64,000 bases of DNA from Bacteroides sp. (lineage in GTDB: Bacteria > Bacillota > Clostridia > Oscillospirales > Acutalibacteraceae): positions 1 through 64,000 of the forward strand of contig JAMPEQ010000004.1 in NCBI GenBank assembly GCA_023665085.1, in the 5' to 3' direction. Positions 52,604 to 60,670 of this stretch are shown here, one piece after another. Position 1 is the first letter of the stretch; the number at the start of each line of letters is the position of its first letter. Under the pieces are notes generated by a model. That model did not search any database. It had not been told where the DNA came from and saw only the letters and a list, made by a program, of their open reading frames with translations. The translations under genes were made by a program, and so were the position numbers.

Positions 52604-53173
52604 TTATTTCTTTTTACTTTGCGTAGTTTTTGAGAGCCTTTTAGCCTTTTCCTCATCTTCATGCTTAGACCAAATAATGTACCATATAAAAATAAGTGCA
52701 ATAACTGCAACCACTGCAAAAGCAATTAAAACTTTAACCAAAACGTTTTTTACTGTATTAAGTTTCTGTACTGCCTTTAAAAGAAATCCCAGACAGGGAA
52801 TTCCACAATCTTCACCCTCATATATAAGAGAACCCGTTCCTATATCAACTTCCTTGCCATCCTTATCAAAATAATATACATCAAAAGCTTCTAACGGCAT
52901 TTTTTCATTTTTCTTAACATCATAATCAGGATTTTTTCTAATATAAAGCGTTAATTCTGTATTTTTTTCCTCATTTATGACAACAGTCTCAGACTTAGTC
53001 ATAAATGTATACAAAACCTGATTATAAACAGCAGTCTGATTAAACTTAACAAACAAAGCCATTGCAATAATCAAAACAACAAATACACTTACAACAATGC
53101 ATGCAATTAATTTTTTCTTATTTTTTGGTGATAAAGTAATTTTCTCTTCACCAACTAATTTTTCATGTTTCAT
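52604..53173 (-). CDS. Two-helix membrane protein of unknown function
   Basis: A 189-aa protein I do not recognise. A basic N terminus precedes one membrane helix (about 20-42, IACIVVSVFVVLIIAMALFV). The extracytoplasmic domain (about 43-130) has a cysteine pair in GEDCGIPCLGF, then a second helix (about 143-165, VLIAFAVVAVIALIFIWYI) and a Lys/Glu-rich tail. The start at 53173 has AGGAG seven bases upstream. It heads the unit with the enoate reductase and FRG gene, behind a good promoter. Confidence 0.7.
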   Translation of the reverse strand: MKHEKLVGEEKITLSPKNKKKLIACIVVSVFVVLIIAMALFVKFNQTAVYNQVLYTFMTKSETVVINEEKNTELTLYIRKNPDYDVKKNEKMPLEAFDVYYFDKDGKEVDIGTGSLIYEGEDCGIPCLGFLLKAVQKLNTVKNVLVKVLIAFAVVAVIALIFIWYIIWSKHEDEEKAKRLSKTTQSKKK

Positions 53174-53192
53174 TTTATCACTCCTGAAATTT

Positions 53193-53221
53193 ATTATAAC
53201 AAATACAGCAAAACAGGTCAA
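53193..53221 (-). promoter_or_regulatory. Promoter of membrane protein-reductase-FRG operon
   Basis: Minus-strand TTGACC (53216-53221), 17 bases, TATAAT (53193-53198), about 20 bases before the start codon, directly after the preceding terminator. Confidence 0.78.
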
Positions 53222-53225
53222 GAAA

Positions 53226-53249
53226 AAGGAGTAGATATTACTACTCCTT
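53226..53249 (-). terminator. Terminator after zinc-ribbon membrane protein gene
   Basis: AAGGAGTAG and CTACTCCTT form a perfect 9-bp stem with a six-base loop and TTTTT on the minus strand. Confidence 0.82.
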
Positions 53250-53272
53250 ATATTAATAAAAATAATATGAAA

Positions 53273-54184
53273 TTATTTCTTTTTGCTTTTAGCAAGCTTA
53301 GCTTTAGCCTCTTCTACAAGTCTGGCCTTCTCCTCTGCAGCAGCCTTTTCAGCTTCTTCTCTTGCTTTTTCTTTTTCTATCTGCTTTTTACGTTCTGCCT
53401 CTTCTTTTACAGCCTTACGGGCAAGTCGCTCTTCTTCAAGTGTTTCATCACTTTTAGCAGGAGCTTTTGCAACAGCAATATTTATACCCATAGCAACAAG
53501 AAGAAGAACTGCAGCTACGAAATATCCCCATGAAATCGAAGCAGAAGCATTAAGCACTGCAAAATCACCGAAGTTGTATCCAACAGCCTGTGCACCGAAT
53601 TTACCGCCTGTAATAAATACAATAACAGCAACAACAGATGCAGCAATTGAAAGCACATCAAATACTATAGTAGATTTAGTTTTTGGTTTTTTACACATTA
53701 TTATATTAAGTAAAAATGCTATTACAATAAATAATGCACTCAACACAAAAAGAATATATCCTATTACACCATATGTTACAGGTCCGCTGAAATTCTCAAG
53801 CTTCATGTTAGTTAAATAGAGACCGAAATCACCAAATAAACTGCTGAAAAAGTCAATTAAGGACTTCTTACCTGAAAACGAAATAATTGATAAATCAAAT
53901 TCAGTGCCATCACTCTTGAGCGTTGCCCAAGGAAGAATAAAACTGATTGCAGGTAAAAAGGTTAATATAAGTCTTGCAATACGAAGCTTTGTTCCATAAA
54001 TAGAATAAGCAATTCGGTTCATAGTTCTGTTGAAAACAGCAAACTGTTTTTCAGCCTTAATATTATCCTCTTCCAGCCTCTCCTGCCAGTGAAAGTTTGG
54101 AATAGAAACACCGCATTGCGAACATTCAGCCTTTACATCCCATAAATGTAATTTTTTACCGCAATTAGGACAGGTACTTGCCAT
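53273..54184 (-). CDS. Zinc-ribbon multi-pass membrane protein, unknown function
   Basis: A 303-aa protein. The N-terminal zinc ribbon has CPNCGKKLHLWDVKAECSQCG (about 4-24). Four or more membrane helices follow (about 68-86, 128-158, 168-192, 208-230). The C terminus (about 240-303) is a highly charged Glu/Lys/Ala coiled-coil, EAERKKQIEKEKAREEAEK. No family recognised. Single-gene unit with its own promoter and terminator. Confidence 0.75.
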   Translation of the reverse strand: MASTCPNCGKKLHLWDVKAECSQCGVSIPNFHWQERLEEDNIKAEKQFAVFNRTMNRIAYSIYGTKLRIARLILTFLPAISFILPWATLKSDGTEFDLSIISFSGKKSLIDFFSSLFGDFGLYLTNMKLENFSGPVTYGVIGYILFVLSALFIVIAFLLNIIMCKKPKTKSTIVFDVLSIAASVVAVIVFITGGKFGAQAVGYNFGDFAVLNASASISWGYFVAAVLLLVAMGINIAVAKAPAKSDETLEEERLARKAVKEEAERKKQIEKEKAREEAEKAAAEEKARLVEEAKAKLAKSKKK

Positions 54185-54219
54185 ATCGGCACCCCTTTCA
54201 AATAATTAGTTACTCAAGT

Positions 54220-54248
54220 ATTTTATAATTATTTTTGTCGAATGTCAA
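54220..54248 (-). promoter_or_regulatory. Promoter of zinc-ribbon membrane protein gene
   Basis: Minus-strand TTGACA (54243-54248), 17 bases, TAAAAT (54220-54225), about 36 bases upstream. Confidence 0.78.
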
Positions 54249-54283
54249 TACAATTTATAAATATAGCCACGATAAATTTTGTA

Positions 54284-54311
54284 AAAACTTATTTGTTATA
54301 AGAAAAGTTTT
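54284..54311. promoter_or_regulatory. Nested inverted repeats upstream of the GPH transporter
   Basis: CTTAT-TTGTT-ATAAG (54288-54302) lies within an outer pair AAAACTT/AAGTTTT (54284-54290, 54305-54311), about 20 bases upstream of the -35 box. It is a possible regulator site but is in very AT-rich sequence. The rest of the 230-base gap holds only the two promoters. Confidence 0.3.
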
Positions 54312-54328
54312 CTAAATGAAAAAAACTA

Positions 54329-54357
54329 TTGATTTAATTATAGTTATATGATAGTAT
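54329..54357 (+). promoter_or_regulatory. Promoter of GPH transporter gene
   Basis: TTGATT (54329-54334), 17 bases, TAGTAT (54352-54357), about 58 bases before the start. Confidence 0.6.
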
Positions 54358-54414
54358 ATTGTTGTTATTATCAAGTCAAAAAATATACTTTGACTAAGGA
54401 AATGAGGGAATATT

Positions 54415-55938
54415 TTGGCAGAAGAAATTATTACTGAGGACTTAACTCAAGCTGAAATTGAAGAGCTTGATAAACTCGCCTACACTCATAAGCGTTATCT
54501 TACACCAAAAGAAATCGCAGCGTATGTTCTTGTTAATTTCGGTCAGAAAAATCTTACACAGTATGTAAGTGCTTTCAAGGAATTCTTTATGATTCAGTTC
54601 CTGAAGCTGAACACTACTGCATATGCAAATATAAATTTGTTTGCTTCAATTTACGATGCAGTTGATGATACTATTTCAGGACTTATTATTGACCGTACCA
54701 GAACAAGATGGGGACGAATCAGACCGTTCTTTATCATACCGCTGCCATTGTGGGTTGTCGGCGGATTTATGATGTTCACCGCTCCTGATATCAACTCAAC
54801 GCAAAAAATTATTTGGGCAGCTGTCGCTGTAGTTATTTACGGCTTAGGTATGAGTTATTTCGGCGCATGGAATCTTATGATTTATAACATCACGCCAAAT
54901 ACTGATGAGAGAAATAATTTGATTACCGTAACCAAATTCGTTGAGCTTTTCGGCACATGGATTCCTTCTTTAGTACCGGTATTCGTTACAATTCTTCCTA
55001 AGTTAAACAGCAATATTACCATGAAAGGTATTTATTCCGGTTTTTCTTACTTTATGCTTGTACTTGCTTCAGGCTTCACTATTTTTGGATTTTTTAATAT
55101 GCGTGAGCGTGTACCTCTTATGAGCCGTGAAGAAATGAATGAAACATCCATTCTTGCTTCTATTAAAAACATATTAACTAACAAACCTCTTTTTGCAATA
55201 ATTTTATCTGACTTTTTCAACCGTTTCAAGTCAGTAGGCGGATCTTCCGAACAGTATTTCTGGCTTAACAATACCGGTTCACTTATGAACCAAACAATTT
55301 GCGGATTGTTTACAGGTATACCTAATTATGTAATGGTTCCGCTTGCTGCAAAGATGGTTAAAAAAATGGGTGCAAGAACAACAGCTATTATTGCCGGTGT
55401 ATTCGGTGGTGTAGTTTATATGATTACATTCTTTATTGGATATCATCCATTTGGTCAAACCTTTAATGATCATAAAATTTTCAATCTTATTTGGGTAATA
55501 TTTGCACTTACAATATGCGGACTTCCAAATAAAATTATTCAAGTATGTAACCCTATCCTCTGTGCAGAAGCACTTGACTATATGGAATGGAAACATGGTT
55601 TAAGAAATGAAGCTCTTGTTACAACAGTGCAGGGTTATTTCGGAAAACTGGCTGATTCTGTAACCGGATGGCTTTCAGGTATGGTACTTACTTGGGTAAA
55701 CTACATACCTCTTACAGACTCCTTTGGTAATGCAATTCCACAGACAGATCCAACTATGCTTAGCGGTATCTGGGCAATATTCTGTATACTTCCTGCAATA
55801 GCACGTGGTTTCTATGGTTTGTCATTTATCATCTATCCTATTCACGGTAAGCTTCAGCAGCAGATCATTGTTGAGCTTGCTGATAAACGAGCTGATAGAA
55901 TTGCTGAACAAAGTGCAAAGGAAAACGCATCAAAATAA
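54415..55938 (+). CDS. GPH/MelB-type sugar:cation symporter (MFS)
   Basis: Multi-pass membrane transporter of 507 aa in the glycoside-pentoside-hexuronide group. The diagnostic segment is YDAVDDTISGLIIDRTRTRWGRIRPFFIIPLP (about 80-112), followed by roughly 10-12 helices. The start is a TTG with GAGGG six bases upstream; no in-frame ATG has a better site. The substrate is not determined by sequence. Because the family carries pentosides and the window has an intracellular GH51 and araBAD, arabino-oligosaccharides are a reasonable guess. Single-gene unit. Confidence 0.88.
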   Translation: MAEEIITEDLTQAEIEELDKLAYTHKRYLTPKEIAAYVLVNFGQKNLTQYVSAFKEFFMIQFLKLNTTAYANINLFASIYDAVDDTISGLIIDRTRTRWGRIRPFFIIPLPLWVVGGFMMFTAPDINSTQKIIWAAVAVVIYGLGMSYFGAWNLMIYNITPNTDERNNLITVTKFVELFGTWIPSLVPVFVTILPKLNSNITMKGIYSGFSYFMLVLASGFTIFGFFNMRERVPLMSREEMNETSILASIKNILTNKPLFAIILSDFFNRFKSVGGSSEQYFWLNNTGSLMNQTICGLFTGIPNYVMVPLAAKMVKKMGARTTAIIAGVFGGVVYMITFFIGYHPFGQTFNDHKIFNLIWVIFALTICGLPNKIIQVCNPILCAEALDYMEWKHGLRNEALVTTVQGYFGKLADSVTGWLSGMVLTWVNYIPLTDSFGNAIPQTDPTMLSGIWAIFCILPAIARGFYGLSFIIYPIHGKLQQQIIVELADKRADRIAEQSAKENASK

Positions 55939-55955
55939 TAAATTCGATACATTGA

Positions 55956-56012
55956 AATATATACAAAAAAAAACAAGGTGCATTAAGCACCTTGTTTTTT
56001 TTTGTATATATT
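55956..56012. terminator. Very long bidirectional terminator
   Basis: Two perfect 26-base arms (55956-55981 and 55987-56012) around a five-base loop; the core GC stem CAAGGTGC/GCACCTTG is flanked by A9 and T9 runs, so it works for both the GPH gene and trkH. Confidence 0.93.
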
Positions 56013-56047
56013 AATTCATAACATAAATGTTATAATTAGTAAATTTA

Positions 56048-57526
56048 TTATTTCGCTTTTCTCCATGTGTTAGGAGCAATCAGAATCAATATTGGAAATA
56101 ATTCCAATCTTCCGGCTAGCATATCAAATGATAATACAAGTTTTGAAAAATCGGAGAACTGCGAGAAGTTACCCGATGGTCCGACAAGCTCTAATCCCGG
56201 TCCAATATTATTAATACAAGTTATTACAGAAGTTACCGTTGTTGTAGTATCAAAACCATTAATCGAAATAAGAATTATTGAAATCACCAATGTAATCACA
56301 TAAGCTACCAAATATGAGTTTACACCTTTCATAACATGACCTTCAACCGCTCTGCCATTCATTCTGACATTAATAACTTTATTAGGTCTGAGCATTTGAC
56401 CGAAATCACGAACAAGCTGTTTAAAATACAATACAATTCTTGTAACTTTAATTCCACCGCCTGTTGAGCCGGCAGAACATCCGACAAACATCAGCATTAC
56501 TATGAGCAATTTAGAAAAAGTAGGCCACGTATTAAAATCAGCTGTAGAAAATCCGGTTGAACTCATTATCGCATTGACTGTAAAAAAGCTGTCTCGTAAC
56601 GCAAGGTTAAAATTATCATAAAGGCTCATTATATTCATTGTTATTAAACAAATTGAAAATACATTGATTATAATATATGCCCTAAGCTCTTCATCCATTA
56701 ATACGCTTTTAAAGTTTCTTCGTATAATAAAAAAGTATAAATTAAAATTAACACCGAAAAGAAACATAAATACTGCAACAGCACATTCAACAAAAGAACT
56801 GTTATATCCTAATATTGAATTATTTAAAACACTGAAGCCACCTGTACCTGCAGTTGCAAAAGCGGTAACAACGCTATCATAAAAGCGAATATTAGTGCCT
56901 TCTATTCTGCTTCCGAAAAATATGACAAATATTTCTAAAACAGTAATAATAAAGTATATTATATAGAGGATACGTGCACTTTCAGATATCTTTGCAGAAA
57001 CTTTATCGGCTTTCGGTCCGGGAACTTCAGCCTTCATAATATACATGGCATTACCATGGGTTTTAGGAACAATTGCAATCATAAACGATAGAATTCCCAT
57101 ACCGCCTATCCAATGTGTAAAGCTTCGCCAGAACAAAATTGATTTTGGCAGTGAGTGAATTTCATTCAAAATTGTTGAACCTGTAGTTGAAAATCCTGAA
57201 GCTGTTTCAAAAAAGGCATCAATAAATCTCGGAATACAACCGCTGATAACAAAAGGCAACGCTCCGAAAATTGATATCAATATCCAAGCAAGTCCGCATA
57301 TAACAAAACCATCTTTTGCATATAAAGTAAGCTTTTTAGGTTTCACAAGATGAAGCAGCAATCCAGAGCCTATCAGCAGCAGTATCGGAATAATAAAACT
57401 TTTATATGGAACTTCGCTAAAACCATTTACTGTATAATAGACAGAAACAAAAAGAGGCAAAAGCATAAGAATGCCAAGCACTATAAATATTCTGCCTATT
57501 ATGTAAAATACCGATTTATAATTCAT
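56048..57526 (-). CDS. trkH: Trk-type potassium uptake membrane subunit
   Basis: K+-translocating subunit of a Trk/Ktr system, 492 aa with about ten membrane helices and four P-loops. Selectivity-filter segments visible are ASGFSTTGSTIL (about 112), ATAGTGGFSVLNNS (about 230), MSSTGFSTADFNTWP (about 330) and CINNIGPGLELVGP near the end. It works with the TrkA regulator encoded 8 bases upstream. Confidence 0.93.
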   Translation of the reverse strand: MNYKSVFYIIGRIFIVLGILMLLPLFVSVYYTVNGFSEVPYKSFIIPILLLIGSGLLLHLVKPKKLTLYAKDGFVICGLAWILISIFGALPFVISGCIPRFIDAFFETASGFSTTGSTILNEIHSLPKSILFWRSFTHWIGGMGILSFMIAIVPKTHGNAMYIMKAEVPGPKADKVSAKISESARILYIIYFIITVLEIFVIFFGSRIEGTNIRFYDSVVTAFATAGTGGFSVLNNSILGYNSSFVECAVAVFMFLFGVNFNLYFFIIRRNFKSVLMDEELRAYIIINVFSICLITMNIMSLYDNFNLALRDSFFTVNAIMSSTGFSTADFNTWPTFSKLLIVMLMFVGCSAGSTGGGIKVTRIVLYFKQLVRDFGQMLRPNKVINVRMNGRAVEGHVMKGVNSYLVAYVITLVISIILISINGFDTTTTVTSVITCINNIGPGLELVGPSGNFSQFSDFSKLVLSFDMLAGRLELFPILILIAPNTWRKAK

Positions 57527-57534
57527 ATCTTCAC

Positions 57535-58896
57535 CTATGCAAGAATGTCATTGAGATTATAAATTGCATAACCCTTTGATACAACAACTACTATATCATT
57601 CTTTTCAATCGTATCATTACCGCTTGGAACAAATATCCTATTGTGCCTTTTTACAGCTGCAATCAAAGTGTTATTCTTCAATTTTACACTGGATAAAGGT
57701 TTTCCGATAAACTTAACATAATCCTCAGCTAAAAATTCAATAGCCTCAATTCTGCCGTCAACAAGCTTATATAAAGTTTTCATTGAAGAAGAGTTAACAT
57801 TACTCTTTGCTCTTATATATTGTGTAATAATATCACATGCGTTTTGAGGAACATTAATATGTGTTGCCTGATCAATTTTTTCAAACATTTTAATAAGATT
57901 TACATTATTGATTTTAGTAATATTTTTTTCTATACCGATATTGTCAGACATCATTGATACAAGGAAATTTGTTTCATCAGCATCAGTCAGAGTTACCACC
58001 GCATCAGCATCTTCAATACCCTCTTCTATAAGCAGATCTCTGTTGTTTGCATCACCGCATATTATTGTTGCTTTAGGACAATGCTCGGCAATTATCGTGC
58101 ATTTTTCCTTGTTTTTTTCAACAATCAAAACATTTTTGCCTGCAGCAATAAGCATCTTGGTAAGATAAACAGAAATTCTTGATCCACCAATAAGCATAAC
58201 CGTTTTTGTTTTCTTTGCTTTCTTTTTTCCGCTAAGCTTTTTAACAATTCTGCCAAGAAGCTTATGTGAGCCCGTAATGTAAACAGTATCGCCCTGCCTG
58301 ATGACAAAATCACCGTTCGGAATTACTATATCGTCCTCTCTGACAACAGCACAAATAAGCATATCCTCTATAAAGCTGTAAGACATATCAGCAATCTTCA
58401 TATTACACAGCGGACTTTCTTCTCTGATTTTAAAACCAACCATGTCTATTGTGCCGTTAGAAAAAGACTCGATATTCATTGCAGATGGGAACTGAAGATT
58501 TCTGAATATTTCCAAAGATGCAAGATATTCAGGATTAATCATCATAGATATTCCAAGTTCATTTCTCATAAAATCAACCTGAGCAGAATATTCAGGATCT
58601 CTTACTCTTGCAATAGTATGCTTAGCACCCATTCTGCGTGCAATAAGACATGCAAGAATGTTAATTTCATCCTGCGGTGTGACAGAAATAAATAAATCAC
58701 ATTTTTTTACATCAGCATCCTTAAGTGAACTGCAGTGAGTACCGCTTCCGTAAACGCCCTTTACATCAAAACGCTCTACAGTATTATCAATAAGAGCTTC
58801 ATCAATATCAATAACGGTTACGTCATGTCTTTCTTCTGACAGCTCTTTAGCAAGAATCTTTCCTGTATTTCCTAATCCAACAATAATTATATCCAT
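57535..58896 (-). CDS. trkA: Trk system regulatory subunit TrkA
   Basis: Cytosolic gating subunit of 453 aa with two RCK modules. The first has MDIIIVGLGNTGKILAKEL (GxGxxG) and a TrkA_C domain ending about 225. The second begins TVMLIGGSRISVYLTKMLIAAGKNVLIVEKN, where the dinucleotide glycine motif is altered, as is common for the second module. It lies 22 bases after the ABC exporter genes with only a ribosome site between, so the Trk genes appear to be cotranscribed with them. Confidence 0.94.
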   Translation of the reverse strand: MDIIIVGLGNTGKILAKELSEERHDVTVIDIDEALIDNTVERFDVKGVYGSGTHCSSLKDADVKKCDLFISVTPQDEINILACLIARRMGAKHTIARVRDPEYSAQVDFMRNELGISMMINPEYLASLEIFRNLQFPSAMNIESFSNGTIDMVGFKIREESPLCNMKIADMSYSFIEDMLICAVVREDDIVIPNGDFVIRQGDTVYITGSHKLLGRIVKKLSGKKKAKKTKTVMLIGGSRISVYLTKMLIAAGKNVLIVEKNKEKCTIIAEHCPKATIICGDANNRDLLIEEGIEDADAVVTLTDADETNFLVSMMSDNIGIEKNITKINNVNLIKMFEKIDQATHINVPQNACDIITQYIRAKSNVNSSSMKTLYKLVDGRIEAIEFLAEDYVKFIGKPLSSVKLKNNTLIAAVKRHNRIFVPSGNDTIEKNDIVVVVSKGYAIYNLNDILA

Positions 58897-58918
58897 ATTA
58901 AATCCTCACAAGCAGCAT

Positions 58919-60670
58919 TTACATTTCTTTGGGAAATTGTGAATTATACAAATTATAATAGAATCCCTTTTTAGCAAAAAGCTCATCATGACTTCCCTGC
59001 TCTACAATATTTCCGCTGTCCATAACCAAAATTATATCTGCATTTTTTATTGTTGAAAGTCTGTGAGCAACAATAAATGTTGTTCTGCCCTGCATAAGCT
59101 TATTAAACGCTTTTTGAATTTTAATTTCAGTTCTTGTATCAATTGAAGAAGTAGCTTCATCAAGAATCAGCATAGATGGCGGATTAAGCATAAGTCTTGT
59201 AATACACAGAAGCTGTTTTTGACCTTGTGAAAGAGATCCGCCATCCTCACCGATAACTGTATCATAACCATTAGGCAGACGCTTAATAAAAGAATGAGAA
59301 TGTGCAAGTTTTGCGGCTTCAATCACTTCACTATCACTTGCGTCAGGATTTGCAAGCCTTATGTTATCGGATATAGTACCGCTTTTTAGCCAAGTATCCT
59401 GCAAAACCATACCAAAGCTATGACGAAGGGACTGCCTTGTTATATCCTTGTTACAAATTCCGTCAATTTTAATCTGACCGGTATCAGCATCATAAAACCT
59501 CATAAGAAGATTGATGAGCGTTGTTTTTCCGCATCCCGTCGGACCGACAATTGCCACAACCATTCCGGCTTTTACATTAAGATTCAGATTTTTAATAAGC
59601 TCTTTATCTTTTGAATAAGAAAAACTCATATCTTCTATATCAATATTACCAAGAGGGCTTGTAAGCACAGAAGCATTATCCTTATCAGGTTCAATACTCT
59701 TTTCTTCAATAAGCTCAAACACTCTCGAGGCACAGGCAAGAGCGTTTTGCAGTTCAGTTACAACGCTGCTTATTTCATTAAAAGGCTTAGTGTATTGATT
59801 TGCATAGGACAGGAAACATGAAAGAATACCTACAGTTATACCTGATCCGCCGCCATTTATCGCAAACAAGGCGCCAAACAAAGCAACTGCTGCATATACG
59901 ATACTGTTTACAAATCTTGTAGCTGGATTTGTAATTGATGAGAAAAAAGTTGCTTTAAGTGAATATTCAGAGAGCCTGTTATTTATCTCATCAAAGCGTT
60001 CAAGATTTTCATTGTCCATATTATATGCATCTGCAATCTTTTGGTTAGAAACCATTTCGTCAATAAAAGATGTCTGCTCACCTCTTGCTTCAGCCTGCAA
60101 AGAAAACATTTTGTATGTCTTTTTTGCAATAAACCTTGCAATAAAAAATGAAAGCGGTGTTACCACAATAACAACAATAGTTATCCATACATTTATTGAC
60201 AGCATAAATGCAAGTGTTCCGATAATCGTAACAATACCGGTAAAAAACTGGGTAAAACCCATTAATAAACCGTCTGCCAGCTGATCTACGTCAGTAACAA
60301 CTCTGCTGACAATATCGCCTTTCGGATGGGCATCAAGATATGAGCACGGAAGAGACTCGATCTTTTCAAAAGCTCTTTTTCTCATATCACGAGACACATT
60401 GTATGTTATCTTATTGTTGCATACATTCATAATCCACTGCAAAACAGCTGTAGCACCTATTACTGCAGCAAGTTTTATAAGAATTGAAAAAATACTGTCA
60501 AAATCAACATTATTTACGCCAATAATGCAGTCAATTGCCCTTCCTACAAGGATAGGAGCATATAATACCAACGCAACACTAATTACAGCAAGAAGCATTG
60601 AAAGAAATAAATAATATTTATATTTGTCGATATACTTAAGTATTTTTTTTAACGTATTCTTATTATTCAT
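58919..60670 (-). CDS. ABC exporter half, canonical ATPase site
   Basis: Fused membrane-ATPase ABC protein of 583 aa with six membrane helices (about 15-300). Walker A is IVGPTGCGKTTLINLLMRF (about 365), the signature LSQGQKQLLCITRLM, Walker B LILDEATSSID with catalytic glutamate, and H-loop IVAHRLSTI. LSQGQ instead of LSGGQ is typical of one half of heterodimeric exporters. It starts exactly at the end of the other half gene. The exported substrate could be a drug, lipid or peptide; unknown. Confidence 0.92.
   Translation of the reverse strand: MNNKNTLKKILKYIDKYKYYLFLSMLLAVISVALVLYAPILVGRAIDCIIGVNNVDFDSIFSILIKLAAVIGATAVLQWIMNVCNNKITYNVSRDMRKRAFEKIESLPCSYLDAHPKGDIVSRVVTDVDQLADGLLMGFTQFFTGIVTIIGTLAFMLSINVWITIVVIVVTPLSFFIARFIAKKTYKMFSLQAEARGEQTSFIDEMVSNQKIADAYNMDNENLERFDEINNRLSEYSLKATFFSSITNPATRFVNSIVYAAVALFGALFAINGGGSGITVGILSCFLSYANQYTKPFNEISSVVTELQNALACASRVFELIEEKSIEPDKDNASVLTSPLGNIDIEDMSFSYSKDKELIKNLNLNVKAGMVVAIVGPTGCGKTTLINLLMRFYDADTGQIKIDGICNKDITRQSLRHSFGMVLQDTWLKSGTISDNIRLANPDASDSEVIEAAKLAHSHSFIKRLPNGYDTVIGEDGGSLSQGQKQLLCITRLMLNPPSMLILDEATSSIDTRTEIKIQKAFNKLMQGRTTFIVAHRLSTIKNADIILVMDSGNIVEQGSHDELFAKKGFYYNLYNSQFPKEM

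Noticed and set aside
53283-53819. 178-codon plus-strand frame rich in Ala/Ser/Phe
   Set aside because: Mirror of the Lys/Glu/Ala coiled-coil codons of the zinc-ribbon protein gene.
49556-54184. A defence island around the FRG gene
   Set aside because: Neighbours are a flavin reductase, membrane proteins and copper genes; no nuclease, helicase, reverse transcriptase or toxin-antitoxin genes.
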